Source of the DNA: Galeopsis tetrahit
Taxonomy: Eukaryota; Streptophyta; Magnoliopsida; Lamiales; Lamiaceae
DNA: 64,000 nucleotides
Direction of reading: 5' to 3'
Assembly (NCBI GenBank): GCA_963675135.1
Contig: OY776121.1
Location: forward strand, 74,608,875-74,672,874
Shown: positions 13,040-22,756 of the stretch, in pieces
How positions within the stretch are numbered: the first letter of the stretch is position 1
Layout: each line of letters opens with the position of its first letter
Notes under the pieces: generated by a model
Databases searched by the model: none
What the model was told of the DNA's origin: nothing
The model's input: only the letters and a program-made list of their open reading frames with translations
Translations under genes and position numbers: made by a program

Positions 13040-13391
13040 GGGTTAATTGCAAATTAAATCACCACCTTTGACTGAATTGCAATTTAATCTAAACTTTTGA
13101 ATAATTCCAAATAAAATCACCACCTTTAAATATTGTTGCAATTTAAACTTCTTAATAGTTTCATTTGTGCTCAAATCTAACGTGGTTGGCGGATGTGACA
13201 CCTTCTTAATGAAACAACATTGTTTTTTATTTCGATCTAATCTCGAAACGTCAAATTTGGGCACAAATGAGATTGTCTAGAAGTCTAAATTGCAACAATA
13301 TTGAAAGGTGATGATTTTATTTGCAATTATTCAAAAGTTTAGATTAAATTGCAATTCATCGAAAGGTGGTGATTTAATTTGCAATTAACCC
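13040..13391. mobile_element. Mutator-like MITE, 9-bp target duplication
   Basis: Terminal inverted repeats of about 30 bp begin GGGTTAATTGCAAATTAAAT. The element is flanked by the perfect 9-bp direct repeat TTAATTAAT (13031-13039 and 13392-13400). Internal words (AATTGCAATTTA, ACTTTTGAATAATT) are also inverted, so the whole 352 bp can fold back. It appears to sit inside the gypsy LTR remnant. No coding capacity. Confidence 0.8.
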
Positions 13392-14180
13392 TTAATTAAT
13401 TGATGTAGTTTTGTTCGGTTATTTTAGTTTTGTCAATTGTGGTCCTTTTTAATTGAGTTAGTTGCATATTCGGGGAGTTAGTATATATACCCCTGAAGAC
13501 TTTGTATTCAGCAATCAATTGATTTGAATTTTTAAAGTTGGTATTCAATCGGGGGTTATTGTTCTTAGTTTCTTGATCAAGAGACTTTCGCTACATTATT
13601 TGGTATTCAGAGTTGGGTCTCTTTCTATAATTATGCCTCTAAAACGCATCGATGTCGTCGATTCGGATATCACCCAGATTCGACAACAGGTGAAAAGTTT
13701 GGCGACTGCAGTGGCTGTTTGGGGTTCTTGGCATGAGGAACTTGCCAACAACATAAGGACCTCCTTGCGGTTTTGCGAGATTATTTACCATCGGTAGGCC
13801 AGGCACCGCACCAAGCATCCACCTCCACAACATCGGAGGACGAAACACAAACCGCTGAAAATCCGTTCGCCCCCCTTGACCCCCATTACCGCCCCCTCCT
13901 CTCCGGGACAATCATCCCATTATCCAGCAAGATGACAATAAATGGGAATTAGGATTTAAGATGGAGATCCCAGAATTTAATGATAATGCTGCGGAATTCG
14001 ATTTATGTGATTGGTTGATAACGGTAGAGGACATCCTAGATTTCAAGAATGTCGTCGCTGATCGGAGAGTGTCACTGGTCGCCACTCGCCTCCGGGGCCG
14101 AGCATCACATTGGTGGAAAATCTGAAGTCTTCCTGTGTACGTATGGGCAATTCAGCCGAAATTCAAACGTAAATTGCAGC

Positions 14181-14601
14181 CAAGGACAAAAATATCGATA
14201 TCGATGAAAATATCGAGACCTTAAATTTGTGGAAATATCGATGGATATATCGATATCGGTAAATTTTAAAAATTATGAAAATTTAATAACTAACTTTTAA
14301 TACATAAATTCAACAAAACAATTTAAATACATTAAATCTATGATAAATTTATATAAAATATAGCCTACAATGTTATTTCATATGATATTTTTTAAAATTT
14401 ATCGACATTTCTCGATTTTTTTCGATATTTTCCGACATTCTTTCAATATTTTACCGATATTAGTCTCGATATTGTTATTGTATATTGATATTTTTGATTT
14501 TTTTTACAAATATCGTGGAAATTTCGTTTCTTCTCAATATCGATATCGGTGACCGCGAATAATGGATATATCGGGGAAATTTCCGGATATTTTCGTCCAT
14601 G
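14181..14601. mobile_element. hAT-type MITE inserted in gypsy gag
   Basis: The ends are CAAGGACAAAAATATC and, inverted, CATGGACGAAAATATC. An exact 8-bp target duplication ATTGCAGC lies at 14173-14180 and 14602-14609. The interior is full of CGATAT/ATATCG words and can fold on itself. It splits the gag sequence of the surrounding gypsy remnant; the gag reads on at either side. A related element starts at 63103. Confidence 0.8.
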
Positions 14602-14775
14602 ATTGCAGCAAGCCTTTCTTCCTTTTAATTACTCCCAGATGATGTTTCAATGCCTTCAAAACTTACGCCAGGGTTCAGGATCAGTCGCCGATTACTCTGA
14701 CGAGCTTTATCAACTCATGACGAGGAACGATCTGTCTGAATCGGATGACCAACTCGAGTTTTCTGCGTTGCATTT

Positions 14776-15369
14776 TGGGTCGCCGCCCCCACCAACACCT
14801 ACCGGCGTCGCCCCACCCACCCACCGACGAAAGTTCACGGCCCCCACCCCCACTCGCCGTCACCACCCCCACCCCCGCCCGACTTACTCCATCCAAGTCA
14901 ACCGGTCGCGCAACATGTTTGTTTTTCTTCCTCTTTCGTTTGCTTTTTTTTTTTTGTCAATTTTAGGTCGACCGTATACACACTCGTCGACAAATTGTTA
15001 TCGACGAGAGTGTATATGGTCGACCTCAAATGGTCGATTTTTTTAAAAATAATTTTACATTTTTTTTGAAACACTAGTGTCGACCATATACACTCTCGTC
15101 GACAAGAGTGTATATATGATCAATACTGGTTTGTCGAAAGTTTTAAAAAATTGAGATTTTTCTGAGTTTTTTCTGAAATTATAGAATTTTTTTGTTTGGT
15201 GATGGTGGTGGTGGTGGTGGCGGCGGCGACGGTTGCTGCAGAAATTAGGTGGGTGTAGTTAGTAGCGAGGGTACATTTAGTAGTGTAATATTACTCACAC
15301 AATTATTAAATTAATAAAGTGATTGAGGGAGTTCATCCAATGCAAATGGAGGTGTAAATAGTCGCACCC
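14776..15369 (-). mobile_element. Truncated copy of the element at 57643-58872
   Basis: The right end, read inverted, begins GGGTGCGACTATTTACACC and matches the terminus of the full element at 57643. It also shares a TAGTAGTGTAATATTACTC block, a GGTGGTGGTGG-type tract, and hairpins of the form GTCGAC...GTCGAC (14968-15024, 15079-15122). The GC-rich block at about 14776-14885 corresponds to the GC-rich block of the full copy. The other terminus is missing, cut at the gypsy gag junction. Confidence 0.65.
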
Positions 15370-15375
15370 TAATAA

Positions 15376-16065
15376 AATTATTTGCAAATAACCTGGGCCG
15401 AATAATAATTTAAAATTTGGGTTACTGAGCTGGACCGAATAATAATTGGCCACGGTTTCACACACACATAGAGTTATTGAGGACACCCACTCGTTTAGCA
15501 CACTCCCCGTTCGATGAGTACACTCCCTATGAAAAACCTAAAATACCCTTTCTCATATTAAAACCCTAAATCCATTCATCCATTTCATTTCAGCACACCC
15601 ACCACACCGCCGTTCATTTTCGTCGTCTCCTTCCATTTCGCCTTTCGCCGTCACCGCCTCTCTCCCCATATTTTTTCCGTTTGCCGCCACCGCCTTCCTC
15701 CCCATGTCGTCGCCGCATTCTTGCTGCCTTCTCCCCATGTCTCTGTCTCGTTCGGAATAATTTTCGAGATTGTTGTTCTTGTTTGGAATGATTAATTTTG
15801 TTTGTATTTAGTTGGTTGTTTTTTTGGATATCTGGTGAAATAGATTGTGTGGGTGTACTCATTTGTCGAATTTTTTCAAAAGTTCAAAAAAGGGTATATT
15901 AGAAATTTTACGTATCCTTTAGTAGGTTTTTTTTAGGTGGGTGTCCTCAATAACTCTTTGTGTGTATAACTGTGGCCATAATAATTATTTGCAAATAACC
16001 TGGGCCGAATAATAATTTAATTTGGGCCGAGTTGGGTTACTGACTGGTTTTATTTTGGGCTCATA
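15376..16065 (+). repeat. Duplicated PPR upstream segment split by a transposon
   Basis: A segment starting ATTATTTGCAAATAACCTGG occurs at 15378 and again at 15984 and continues in both places through CGAATAATAATTTAA and GGGTTACTGA-CTGG. The two copies flank the Mutator-like element at 15448-15977. The simplest reading is a tandem duplication of roughly 70 bp of promoter followed by transposon insertion. Confidence 0.7.
15448..15977. mobile_element. Mutator-like element upstream of the PPR gene
   Basis: Ends are GGCCACGGTTTCACACACAC and, inverted, GGCCACAGTTATACACACAA, both continuing into a GAGTTATTGAGGACACCCAC-like block. The 9-bp direct repeat ATAATAATT is perfect on both sides (15439-15447, 15978-15986). 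The TIR resembles that of the element at 58975-60123. The interior has a CG-rich block (15585-15760) but no GTAAGT donor. It ends 192 bp before the PPR start codon. Short open frames inside are not gene-like. Confidence 0.82.
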
Positions 16066-16076
16066 GAAGAACCCTA
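16001..16076 (+). promoter_or_regulatory. Site II motifs and telo-box of the PPR gene
   Basis: TGGGCC at 16001 and 16023, TGGGCT at 16056, and the telo-box AACCCTA at 16070 lie 95-170 bp before the start codon. Clusters of TGGGCY with a telo-box are known in promoters of plant nuclear genes for mitochondrial and ribosomal proteins, where TCP factors bind. A further TGGGCC sits in the upstream duplicate at about 15395, beyond the inserted transposon. Confidence 0.6.
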
Positions 16077-16169
16077 GAACCCTGAACCAATATTGTCTTT
16101 CTCCACTCAAACACTCGTCTTTCTCTCTTCTCTGCATTTAGATTCTGAAACTAACAGAAGCAGCTTCCA

Positions 16170-17771
16170 ATGGCGCTCGCCTTCTCAAGACGTCATTTAT
16201 TCTCACCTCTTTGCAGAAACAATCTTAACCTATACACCACATTCTCCGCCGCAACCGAGCTCCAAGGGGACATCGTTTCCGGAGAAGAAGTCGACGATAT
16301 ACCCCCAGTCCCATCCCCCGCCGCCGCACTTTCTCCGGCCGATAACCTCATCGCCGATAAATTCTATTCATTGATTAAAGACCACCACCGCAAAAACTCT
16401 AACCTTGTCTTAAACCCTATAAACCCTGATGTATCCTTCCCCTCCCTCTCTTTCGACTTTTCGAGCATCTCCCCCGTTCATTCTCTGTCCGACGCTGTCG
16501 TCCAACATGTCATCGGAAGATGCGCCGCTCCTCGCCACGGCACTCCCTTCCCCCAAACTCTCGCCTTCTTCAACTGGTTCACGTCAGCGTCGACGCCTTC
16601 TCAATCCTTGGAGCTGTTTAATGAGATGATCGATCTTTCCGGGAAGGTACGCCAGTTCGATGTTGCGTGGAATTTAATCGATTCAATGAAAGCTCAAAAT
16701 ATGAAAATTCCTTTAGAAACATTTTCAATTCTAATCCGCCGTTATATCCGGGCGGGAATGGCTGCGGAAGCAGTGCACACGTTTAATCGTATGCAGGATT
16801 ATGAGTGTGAACCTGATAGGAAAGCTTTTTCAATAGTGATTGGTATGCTGTGTAGGAAAAGACGGGCAGTAGAAGCTCAAGCCTTTTTTGATAGCTTGAA
16901 GGATAAGTTCGAGCTTGATGTTGTTGTGTATTCGAGCTTAATTCATGGCTGGTGTAGAGCGAGTAATATCGATGAAGCTGAGAGGGTGTTCCTGGAAATG
17001 AAGGAAGCTGGGATTCAACCGAGTGTGTATACTTACAGCATTGTGATTGATGCATTGTGTAGATGTGGGCAAATTACTCGTGCCCACGACGTGTTTGCTG
17101 AAATGCTTGACCTGGGTTGTAACCCAAACTCTGTTACTTTCAATAATCTGATGAGGGTTCATGTTAAAGCAGGGAGGACTGAGAAGGTCTTGCAAGTTTA
17201 TAATCAAATGAGGAGGCTATCATGCGAGCCAGATGTGATTACTTATAATTATTTGATCGAAACTCATTGCAAGGACAAGAATCGAGATGAAGCTATTAAG
17301 GTTCTCAATGTTATGATCAGTAAAGGATGTGACCCGAATCCTGGGAGTTATAATCCAATCTTTAGGTGTGTAGCTAAAGACAAGGATGTGAATGCTGCTC
17401 ATCGATTATTTCTGAAGATGAAGGACGTGAAATGCACGCCCAACACGGTGACGTACAATATACTGATGCAGATGTTTTTGGACTCGAAGTCTATTGATAT
17501 GGTAATCAAGCTGTGGAAAGAGATGAGTGAGAATGAAGTAGAGCCTAATGTGAATACTTTCAAGATTCTTATTGCTATGTACTGTTCAATGGGGCATTGG
17601 AACAATGCTTACAAGTATTTTAGGGAGATGATTGAGGACAAATGTTTAAGACCTAGTCCACAGGTTTATGAAATGGTTATGCAGCAGTTGAGGAAAGCAG
17701 GACAGTTGCAGAAGCACGAAGAATTAATGGACAAAATGGTTGATAGGGGATTTGTAACTCGTCCTCTGTAG
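16170..17771 (+). CDS. P-class PPR protein, At1g20300-like
   Basis: Intronless frame of 533 residues. PPR proteins bind organellar RNA in a sequence-specific way and act in its processing, stability or translation. The first roughly 60 residues are rich in R, S, A and L with few acids at the start (MALAFSRRHLFSPLCRNNL), consistent with a mitochondrial presequence. From about residue 150 to the end there are about eleven consecutive 35-residue PPR repeats with the usual pattern, for example VYTYSIVIDALCRCGQITRA and VTFNNLMRVHVKAGRTEKVL. There is no E, DYW or SMR domain, so it is P class. The sequence closely follows what I remember of Arabidopsis At1g20300, including the RRAGQL-like C-terminus ending RPL. 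The ATG chosen is the first one after the telo-box. Its RNA target cannot be told from sequence. Confidence 0.92.
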   Translation: MALAFSRRHLFSPLCRNNLNLYTTFSAATELQGDIVSGEEVDDIPPVPSPAAALSPADNLIADKFYSLIKDHHRKNSNLVLNPINPDVSFPSLSFDFSSISPVHSLSDAVVQHVIGRCAAPRHGTPFPQTLAFFNWFTSASTPSQSLELFNEMIDLSGKVRQFDVAWNLIDSMKAQNMKIPLETFSILIRRYIRAGMAAEAVHTFNRMQDYECEPDRKAFSIVIGMLCRKRRAVEAQAFFDSLKDKFELDVVVYSSLIHGWCRASNIDEAERVFLEMKEAGIQPSVYTYSIVIDALCRCGQITRAHDVFAEMLDLGCNPNSVTFNNLMRVHVKAGRTEKVLQVYNQMRRLSCEPDVITYNYLIETHCKDKNRDEAIKVLNVMISKGCDPNPGSYNPIFRCVAKDKDVNAAHRLFLKMKDVKCTPNTVTYNILMQMFLDSKSIDMVIKLWKEMSENEVEPNVNTFKILIAMYCSMGHWNNAYKYFREMIEDKCLRPSPQVYEMVMQQLRKAGQLQKHEELMDKMVDRGFVTRPL

Positions 17772-18956
17772 TAGCAAACTGCGTGTCTCGTTGATCAAAT
17801 TGCTTTGCAGCAAGCAATCTGTCTGTTGTTTTCAAGATAAAACCGTTGTTTGAAGGCAGATCATGCTGCTTACAAAGCAACCCAGTCAACTTTAACCATG
17901 GTAGGAGCCGTATATGAGAAAAACTATGATTCCGGGTATCTTTCTTCTTCGAAAAGGTTGCCTTCTTGGAGATGGTGAATGAGAGATGCTTGATGGAGTT
18001 ATCCCCTAAGGTATAAAAAAGAAGTGAATGGCCTGGCCTATCGATAGAGTTTGCAATAATTTCTTGCATTGTAGAAGTAGCTTTGGAATGCGATTTTTGA
18101 AGTATTGTGTATTAGTTTTGTAGTAAATTGAAGAAACTGGTTTAGTTTGCACCAAATTTGGTGTTCCAGCTCCTTTTAAAATTTTAAATAATGTATTTTT
18201 TTTAATCTTACTGCCTCAATGTTGAAGGAGTATGTATGTCTCCCGTGAACTAGTTCGTGTGAACTCAATTCTTCAAAATAATAGTATTGTTTATAGTTTG
18301 AAGTAAACTGCTTAGCATATGAAAAGTAAATAATAATAATGCTGCAAGAATCCATTTGTACTGTTTAGAATGCAAAACATCACTTTTTATAAAATATTTT
18401 TTTACTTTTTTAAATCACCTAAACTATACTCCATTTCATATGCTAAACAAGAATTATACTACTCAAAATCACTAAACTGTTAATCATGGAAGTGGCTCAT
18501 TTTTGTATTCTAGTTTGATGGTTTTTAGCTGATACACAGTTTGGTTAGTCGCACTCTTTGTTGCTTCCTTGGTACTACAATAAATTCATGATGCTGCTAA
18601 GACTAATAGATTTGACACTCCCTTCTGCGAAAATACAAACAAGTTGGTGAATAAGAGCGTAAATAAAAAAAATAACAAAGGATTTTGCCACTTCCTGCAC
18701 AAGGATGTCAAGAATTTAATGCCAAACAAATAAACGAGAACCATTGAGCAAGATAACTTTGTAAAACCATGTTCTTTTTCCATAGAATCCAATAAATGGT
18801 TAAATTCTTGGTTTAGAGAACGATACACACTGTTGAACCAAGAGATTCATTTAGTAATTTGAACAAAGCTCGTGTTTATTGTAAATTAAAAGTGCGATAT
18901 TTGTCAAGAGAGTCAAAATCATTTTGAGGTAATACAAACGAAGTGAAGCATAGGAA
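17772..18956. other. Convergent intergenic region, PPR and LYRM2-like
   Basis: The PPR gene and the LYRM2-like gene point toward each other here. The sequence is moderately AT-rich; reading frames at 17677-18069 (-) and 18586-18828 (-) lack recognisable domains and I regard them as chance or UTR sequence. No repeat with clear ends was found. Confidence 0.5.
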
Positions 18957-21420
18957 TTAGCAACCTTGCATATCCAGTGTCTCATCCAGCCGCTTTAATC
19001 GCTCCACTCCATCACTAATCAGAAACTTGATCCTCTGTTTGTCTTCGCAACCCCTGTTATTCTCCATCTCTTGTCTAATCATTTCCCTCAATTCATCTGA
19101 AACACAACATTCCAAATCCTTGTCTCAAATAGCTATATACACACAAGAACACAACTGAAAAAACACAACAAAACAAAGCTGAAAACCATGTATAACATTG
19201 TCTAATTATGATTTATGATGGAAGGGGTGCACAATTCTCCAATAAGCTTGAAAGCTCATGCATAAACTTTCACAATAACACCTGAGCTTGTTAGTGAAGG
19301 TTGATGTAAGGGGGGGGGGCAACCAATTAAGGTTAAATTTAAAATTTCAAAGGATACAAACCTGGAATACACAACCAGATTAATGGCAATGAATTTGAAA
19401 ATTGTTCCTCGTCTAAGTAACCGTAACTTAGGGGGTGTTTGGTTCCAAATTCTTACAAGGTAATGAGACTCAAAATAAGTTAATCATTACCCCCATTTTG
19501 ATTAACTAAATCCCCTCTTATAACCATTTCTCCTCAATTATTCCTCTATTCAGCAATCAAAAAATCAGTTTTTGTCCCTAATTTTTCAAGATTAGGGCAA
19601 AACACTAATATACTAAGCATTGTTTTCATTGTAATTCATTATTCAATAATTCTCATTACTATTCCCATTGAAGAATTTGAACCAAATGCCCCTCATTTGG
19701 TATGGACTTGTGTGACAACCACCCAATGAACGAACATAATATGGGGCTCAGCTCCTCTAATAGATTTTCCAAAACAATTTCCTACCAACCTAAACGGTTT
19801 TCTAACTCAACTATGGAACAAAATTCTGAAGATACTTATTTCTGTTTTTCCTACATGGGATCGGACTTGACTAGAGGCAAAAGAATGCATTAAATCTCAA
19901 TAAGCTTTTCTTTAGGATTTGTGGCAGTAAGTTGCATTTGAGAATCATTCAAAATAAACCACTTTAAAAATTTGTTGACTCCGTTGTATTAAGCATTCAG
20001 CAAATACTACAGACCCTCTTCAAATAGTTTCAGCTTCCTTTATTACCCAGATAGCTCCAATTCTTGCATTAACTTCTATCTTCACATTTTGTCCTATCAA
20101 CTATGAAGCCTTTTGTTCTTAACACACTCTCACACTGGCTATTTATCTCTGATAATCCAGAACATTTGTAGCTGCTTCCCTGACAAAGTATAGCAGTCAT
20201 AGAACTTGCCCTGAAGACTAACCCTAAACAACCACATACACAAAAACTGAGTTTTGAATAACAATTAACAGAAAAAGGAAATGAATTACATCAAGAAAGA
20301 TCTCTTTAATTGCTGATTCAAATTCAACTAATGATAAGAAACCAAGACCCAAAGAAAACAAAGAATCAAATTTGAAACAATTACCACAAAATTGCTTCAT
20401 CTCCCACGTGATTCATTTCTTTCCTTCTCAAGTTGCTGCTTTTGCTTCTCCACGAGCTTATCAAGAGCAGAATGCACCGCTTCCCGCCCTCCAATGAGCA
20501 GGCGGGTTATGACTTCTGGATCTTTTTCGAATCGAGACTCTTCGAATTCCTTTCGAGCATTTTCCCTCAAAACGTCACGCCATAGTACGCCCCGAGAATC
20601 GGGCCACATGAAAAACCGAGTTGCCCGGTATATGTCTCGGTAAAGACTGAACGCCTCACGCCGAGTGCTGGTGAGTCGTTGCCGAGTCAGATGTTCGTTT
20701 TCATCATCATCAATGTGCTTTTTCTCATTCTTTACAAGGTGTCGGTCGAGGAGCTCATCGATTGTATCCGGGCCCTCATGTAATAACCGGCAATGGAAAT
20801 GGGAGAGGCGTTTTGTGGCGAGGAGGTGGCGTACAGAATTCTGGAGTTTGAGGGCCATGGTATTCCTTATTAATCTTCCTTCTTTAACCTTTTCCCCTTT
20901 ACTTTGCTGTTATGGTTTTCCTCAACCAAACAGAGCTGGTAATTTAACTAACTAAAGCACAACCCTAGATCCAACACCAACACCAACACCGTGATTGATT
21001 TCAACTTCAGACCACAATTAAAATTGGAACAGCATATAAACGATTCAATCCTAGTGATCCTATCTAGTTTTCACAACAGGTCACCATTTCTGAAACAACA
21101 ATTTCATTGATACCAAATTAACTACAGATTGTTTCACAAGAATCCAAACTATTACTTTAAAATGCAAATTGCCCACGTTGAGATTGCCGCTAAAAATTTA
21201 GAACTGAGAAAACATAGCACGTGTGGCTTCGAATAACAATAACATTTGTAAATAATTCCATGTAAGAAATAAGTTACATACGACTATAATTTTCAGGAAA
21301 GAGAGAGGTCAAACCTCTGGTATCTCCGGGGGCTCTTCGTGAAATTCTGAGAGCTTGTCTGTAGAGCTTCAAAACCCTGGCTCGGAGAAGGAAACTCTGC
21401 AAATCCAACCCCAAAACCAT
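18957..21420 (-). CDS. LYR motif protein, LYRM2-like
   Basis: Two exons on the minus strand: 21315-21420 and 18957-19096, joined across a 2,218-bp GT-AG intron. The product is 81 residues, within the usual size for LYRM2-type proteins. The LYR triad is L19-Y20-R21 (context RVLKLYRQALRISRRAPGDTR), followed in exon 2 by DELREMIRQEMENNR and a helical IKFLISDGVERLKRLDETLD. LYR proteins are small mitochondrial matrix proteins that bind acyl carrier protein and help assemble respiratory complexes or Fe-S clusters; human LYRM2 is linked to complex I. The start is the ATG at 21420; an in-frame upstream ATG at 21477 would add a basic GRERERG-type stretch and is less likely. Its intron holds a separate LYR gene on the same strand and a MITE. 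Confidence 0.85.
19432..19692. mobile_element. MITE in the LYRM2-like intron
   Basis: The ends GGGGTGTTTGGTTCCAAATTC and, inverted, GGGGCATTTGGTTCAAATTC form an imperfect TIR of about 22 bp. TTA on the left and TCA on the right would be a near-match 3-bp target duplication, pointing to PIF/Harbinger (Tourist) type. About 260 bp, no coding capacity. Confidence 0.6.
20397..20858 (-). CDS. LYR-domain protein, probably EMB1793/CIAF1 type
   Basis: Single-exon frame of 153 residues lying wholly inside the intron of the LYRM2-like gene, on the same strand. The N-terminus is basic and free of acids for 27 residues (MALKLQNSVRHLLATKRLSH), as in a mitochondrial presequence. The LYR triad is L72-Y73-R74 in RREAFSLYRDIYRATRFF, followed by WRDVLRENARKEFEESRFE and a C-terminal helix ending LVEKQKQQLEKERNE. 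These features place it in the Complex1_LYR family. The size and the GPDTIDELLDRHLVK and FFMWPDSRGVLWRDVLR segments resemble Arabidopsis EMB1793 (At1g76060, CIAF1), a complex I assembly factor; I am moderately sure of that assignment. A telo-box about 105 bp upstream suggests its own promoter. Confidence 0.82.
   Translation of the reverse strand: MALKLQNSVRHLLATKRLSHFHCRLLHEGPDTIDELLDRHLVKNEKKHIDDDENEHLTRQRLTSTRREAFSLYRDIYRATRFFMWPDSRGVLWRDVLRENARKEFEESRFEKDPEVITRLLIGGREAVHSALDKLVEKQKQQLEKERNESRGR
20961..20967 (+). promoter_or_regulatory. Telo-box upstream of the nested LYR gene
   Basis: AACCCTA lies 103 bp upstream of the nested LYR start codon, within the host intron. Telo-boxes work in either orientation in plant promoters. 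It is the only promoter-type motif I can point to for independent transcription of the nested gene. Confidence 0.4.
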
Positions 21421-21544
21421 TAGCGTACTCCCTCTCTCTCTCTCTCTCGTTTCCCCCAATTCTTTGTTTGGTTTCAATTTTTTTTTTTTTCGAGTTTTTA
21501 GTTAGTTTTAATTCCGAGTCCAGATGGGTATGGGTCCTGCACCG

Positions 21545-21585
21545 AGCCCACTTTATTATGGGGCTTTTGCAAATGTCGTGGCCCA
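21545..21585 (-). promoter_or_regulatory. Site II motifs of the LYRM2-like gene
   Basis: On the minus strand TGGGCC (21580-21585) and TGGGCT (21545-21550) lie about 125-165 bp upstream of the start codon, followed by a GA-dinucleotide tract (about 21428-21450) in the presumed 5' UTR. This matches the site II arrangement also seen at the PPR gene. Confidence 0.5.
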
Positions 21586-22274
21586 ACCAAGAATATCAGA
21601 ATCGGAGGTTTATTTATGATTTTTAAACTTTAAAAATAAAAATTTTGAGCATCTGCTGCTAAATTATCAAAAGTTGATAAAATGTAATTTTTTAAGTAGC
21701 TAGCTTATAAATTCTTTTGAGTGTATCAAATAATTTTTTTTAATGTGAAATAATTATACTTTTATGGGACTTTTGGTCACTAAACTTTACCACTTTTCAC
21801 ATTTGGTCACCCACATTTAATCACTATCAAAATTGGTCACTCGCTTATTTTTTACTATCAAAATTGGTCACTCACTTATTCTTTTTCAAAATTGGTCACT
21901 CGTTTATTCTTTACTATCAAAATTGGTCACTCACTTATTCTTTTTTTATCAATTTTGATGCTGCTGTTAGTGAATCCGTCATTTACTAACGGAGAAGAAG
22001 AGGTTTTGAGCGCGAACTTTTATTTTCCCCTTTTAATTCCTTAACCCTAAACCCCAAACCCATTTTTTTTTTAATTTTATTGAATTTAGTGAATCCGTCA
22101 TTTACTAACGGAGAAGAAGAGGTTTTGAGCGCGAACTTTTATTTTCCCCTTTTAATTCCTTAACCCTAAACCCCAAACCCATTTTTTTTTTTTTAATTTT
22201 ATTGAATTTATCTCCAATTAATGTTACTGTTGTGTGGTTAATAATAGAATATCAAGCCAAATAATTATAAAGGG

Positions 22275-22505
22275 TTGCACTCTTGTGTACAAGTTACATA
22301 CATGTAACTGGTTCATATTTAATATTTGAATTAATACTATACTGTATTTAAACTAATAGTATACTATATTTGAACTAATACTATACTGTAATTAGACTAA
22401 TACTATAATATATTTAGTATAACTCAGGTGTAAAATTCATTCATTTAAAAAATTGTATTAAATAGAAATAAGTTACATGTATGTAACTGGTACACACAAG
22501 TAATT
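22275..22505. mobile_element. MITE nested in the long-arm element
   Basis: Same family as 6200-6414, in the opposite orientation: the ends are CTTGTGTACAAGTTACATAC and its inverted partner ending GTAACTGGTACACACAAG. The interior has AATACTATACTGTA-type words also present in the other copy. It encodes nothing. Confidence 0.65.
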
Positions 22506-22545
22506 GTCAATTATAAATGGTGAAATGAATTGTAATAATTAACTA

Positions 22546-22756
22546 TTTTGAAATAAGTTTATATTCCCCATCATTATACAAATTCAATATGAAAATAGAA
22601 TTCATTTCCCCATTTATAATTATTGTATTCACGGTTGAAAATTATTCGGACTTGCTTTTGTACTCTGTTTTTTCAGACTTTTTTGAATAATATTTCAATT
22701 ACTGATTTTCATATTGAATTTGTATAATGATGGGGAATATAAACTTATTTCAAAAT
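22546..22756. repeat. Perfect 52-bp inverted repeat
   Basis: Bases 22546-22597 and 22705-22756 are exact reverse complements of each other over 52 bp (key words GAAATAAGTTTATATTCCCC and its inverse), separated by 107 bp. The words AGAATTCATTTCCCCATT and ATTATTCGGACTTG also occur as direct repeats around the right arm, so the structure is compound. Confidence 0.75.

Larger units (their letters stand above)
12985..14775 (+). mobile_element. Decayed Ty3/gypsy LTR and gag remnant
   Basis: A likely 5' LTR tail contains TATATATACCCC (about 13484) and runs to TTTGGTATTCAGAGTTGGG near 13598, which resembles a primer-binding site for initiator tRNA-Met. Downstream the frame reads a gypsy gag-type sequence with the pattern P-x-F-x(5)-AEFDLCDWLITVEDILD and RVSLVATRLRGRASHWW (13960-14125). 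After an inserted MITE it resumes as AFLPFNYSQMMFQCLQNLRQG with DYSDELYQLMTRNDLSE (14610-14755). Stops and frameshifts are present and protease, RT and integrase are absent. The right end is cut by another repeat at about 14775. The left LTR border is uncertain. Confidence 0.7.

Noticed and set aside
14603..15046. 147-residue frame on the plus strand
   Set aside because: It is a chimaera: the first third is gypsy gag and the rest is read through the GC-rich and hairpin parts of a truncated transposon.
22035..22065. AACCCTAAACCCC words resembling plant telomere repeats
   Set aside because: Only two imperfect units occur, duplicated as part of a transposon arm; not an interstitial telomere array.
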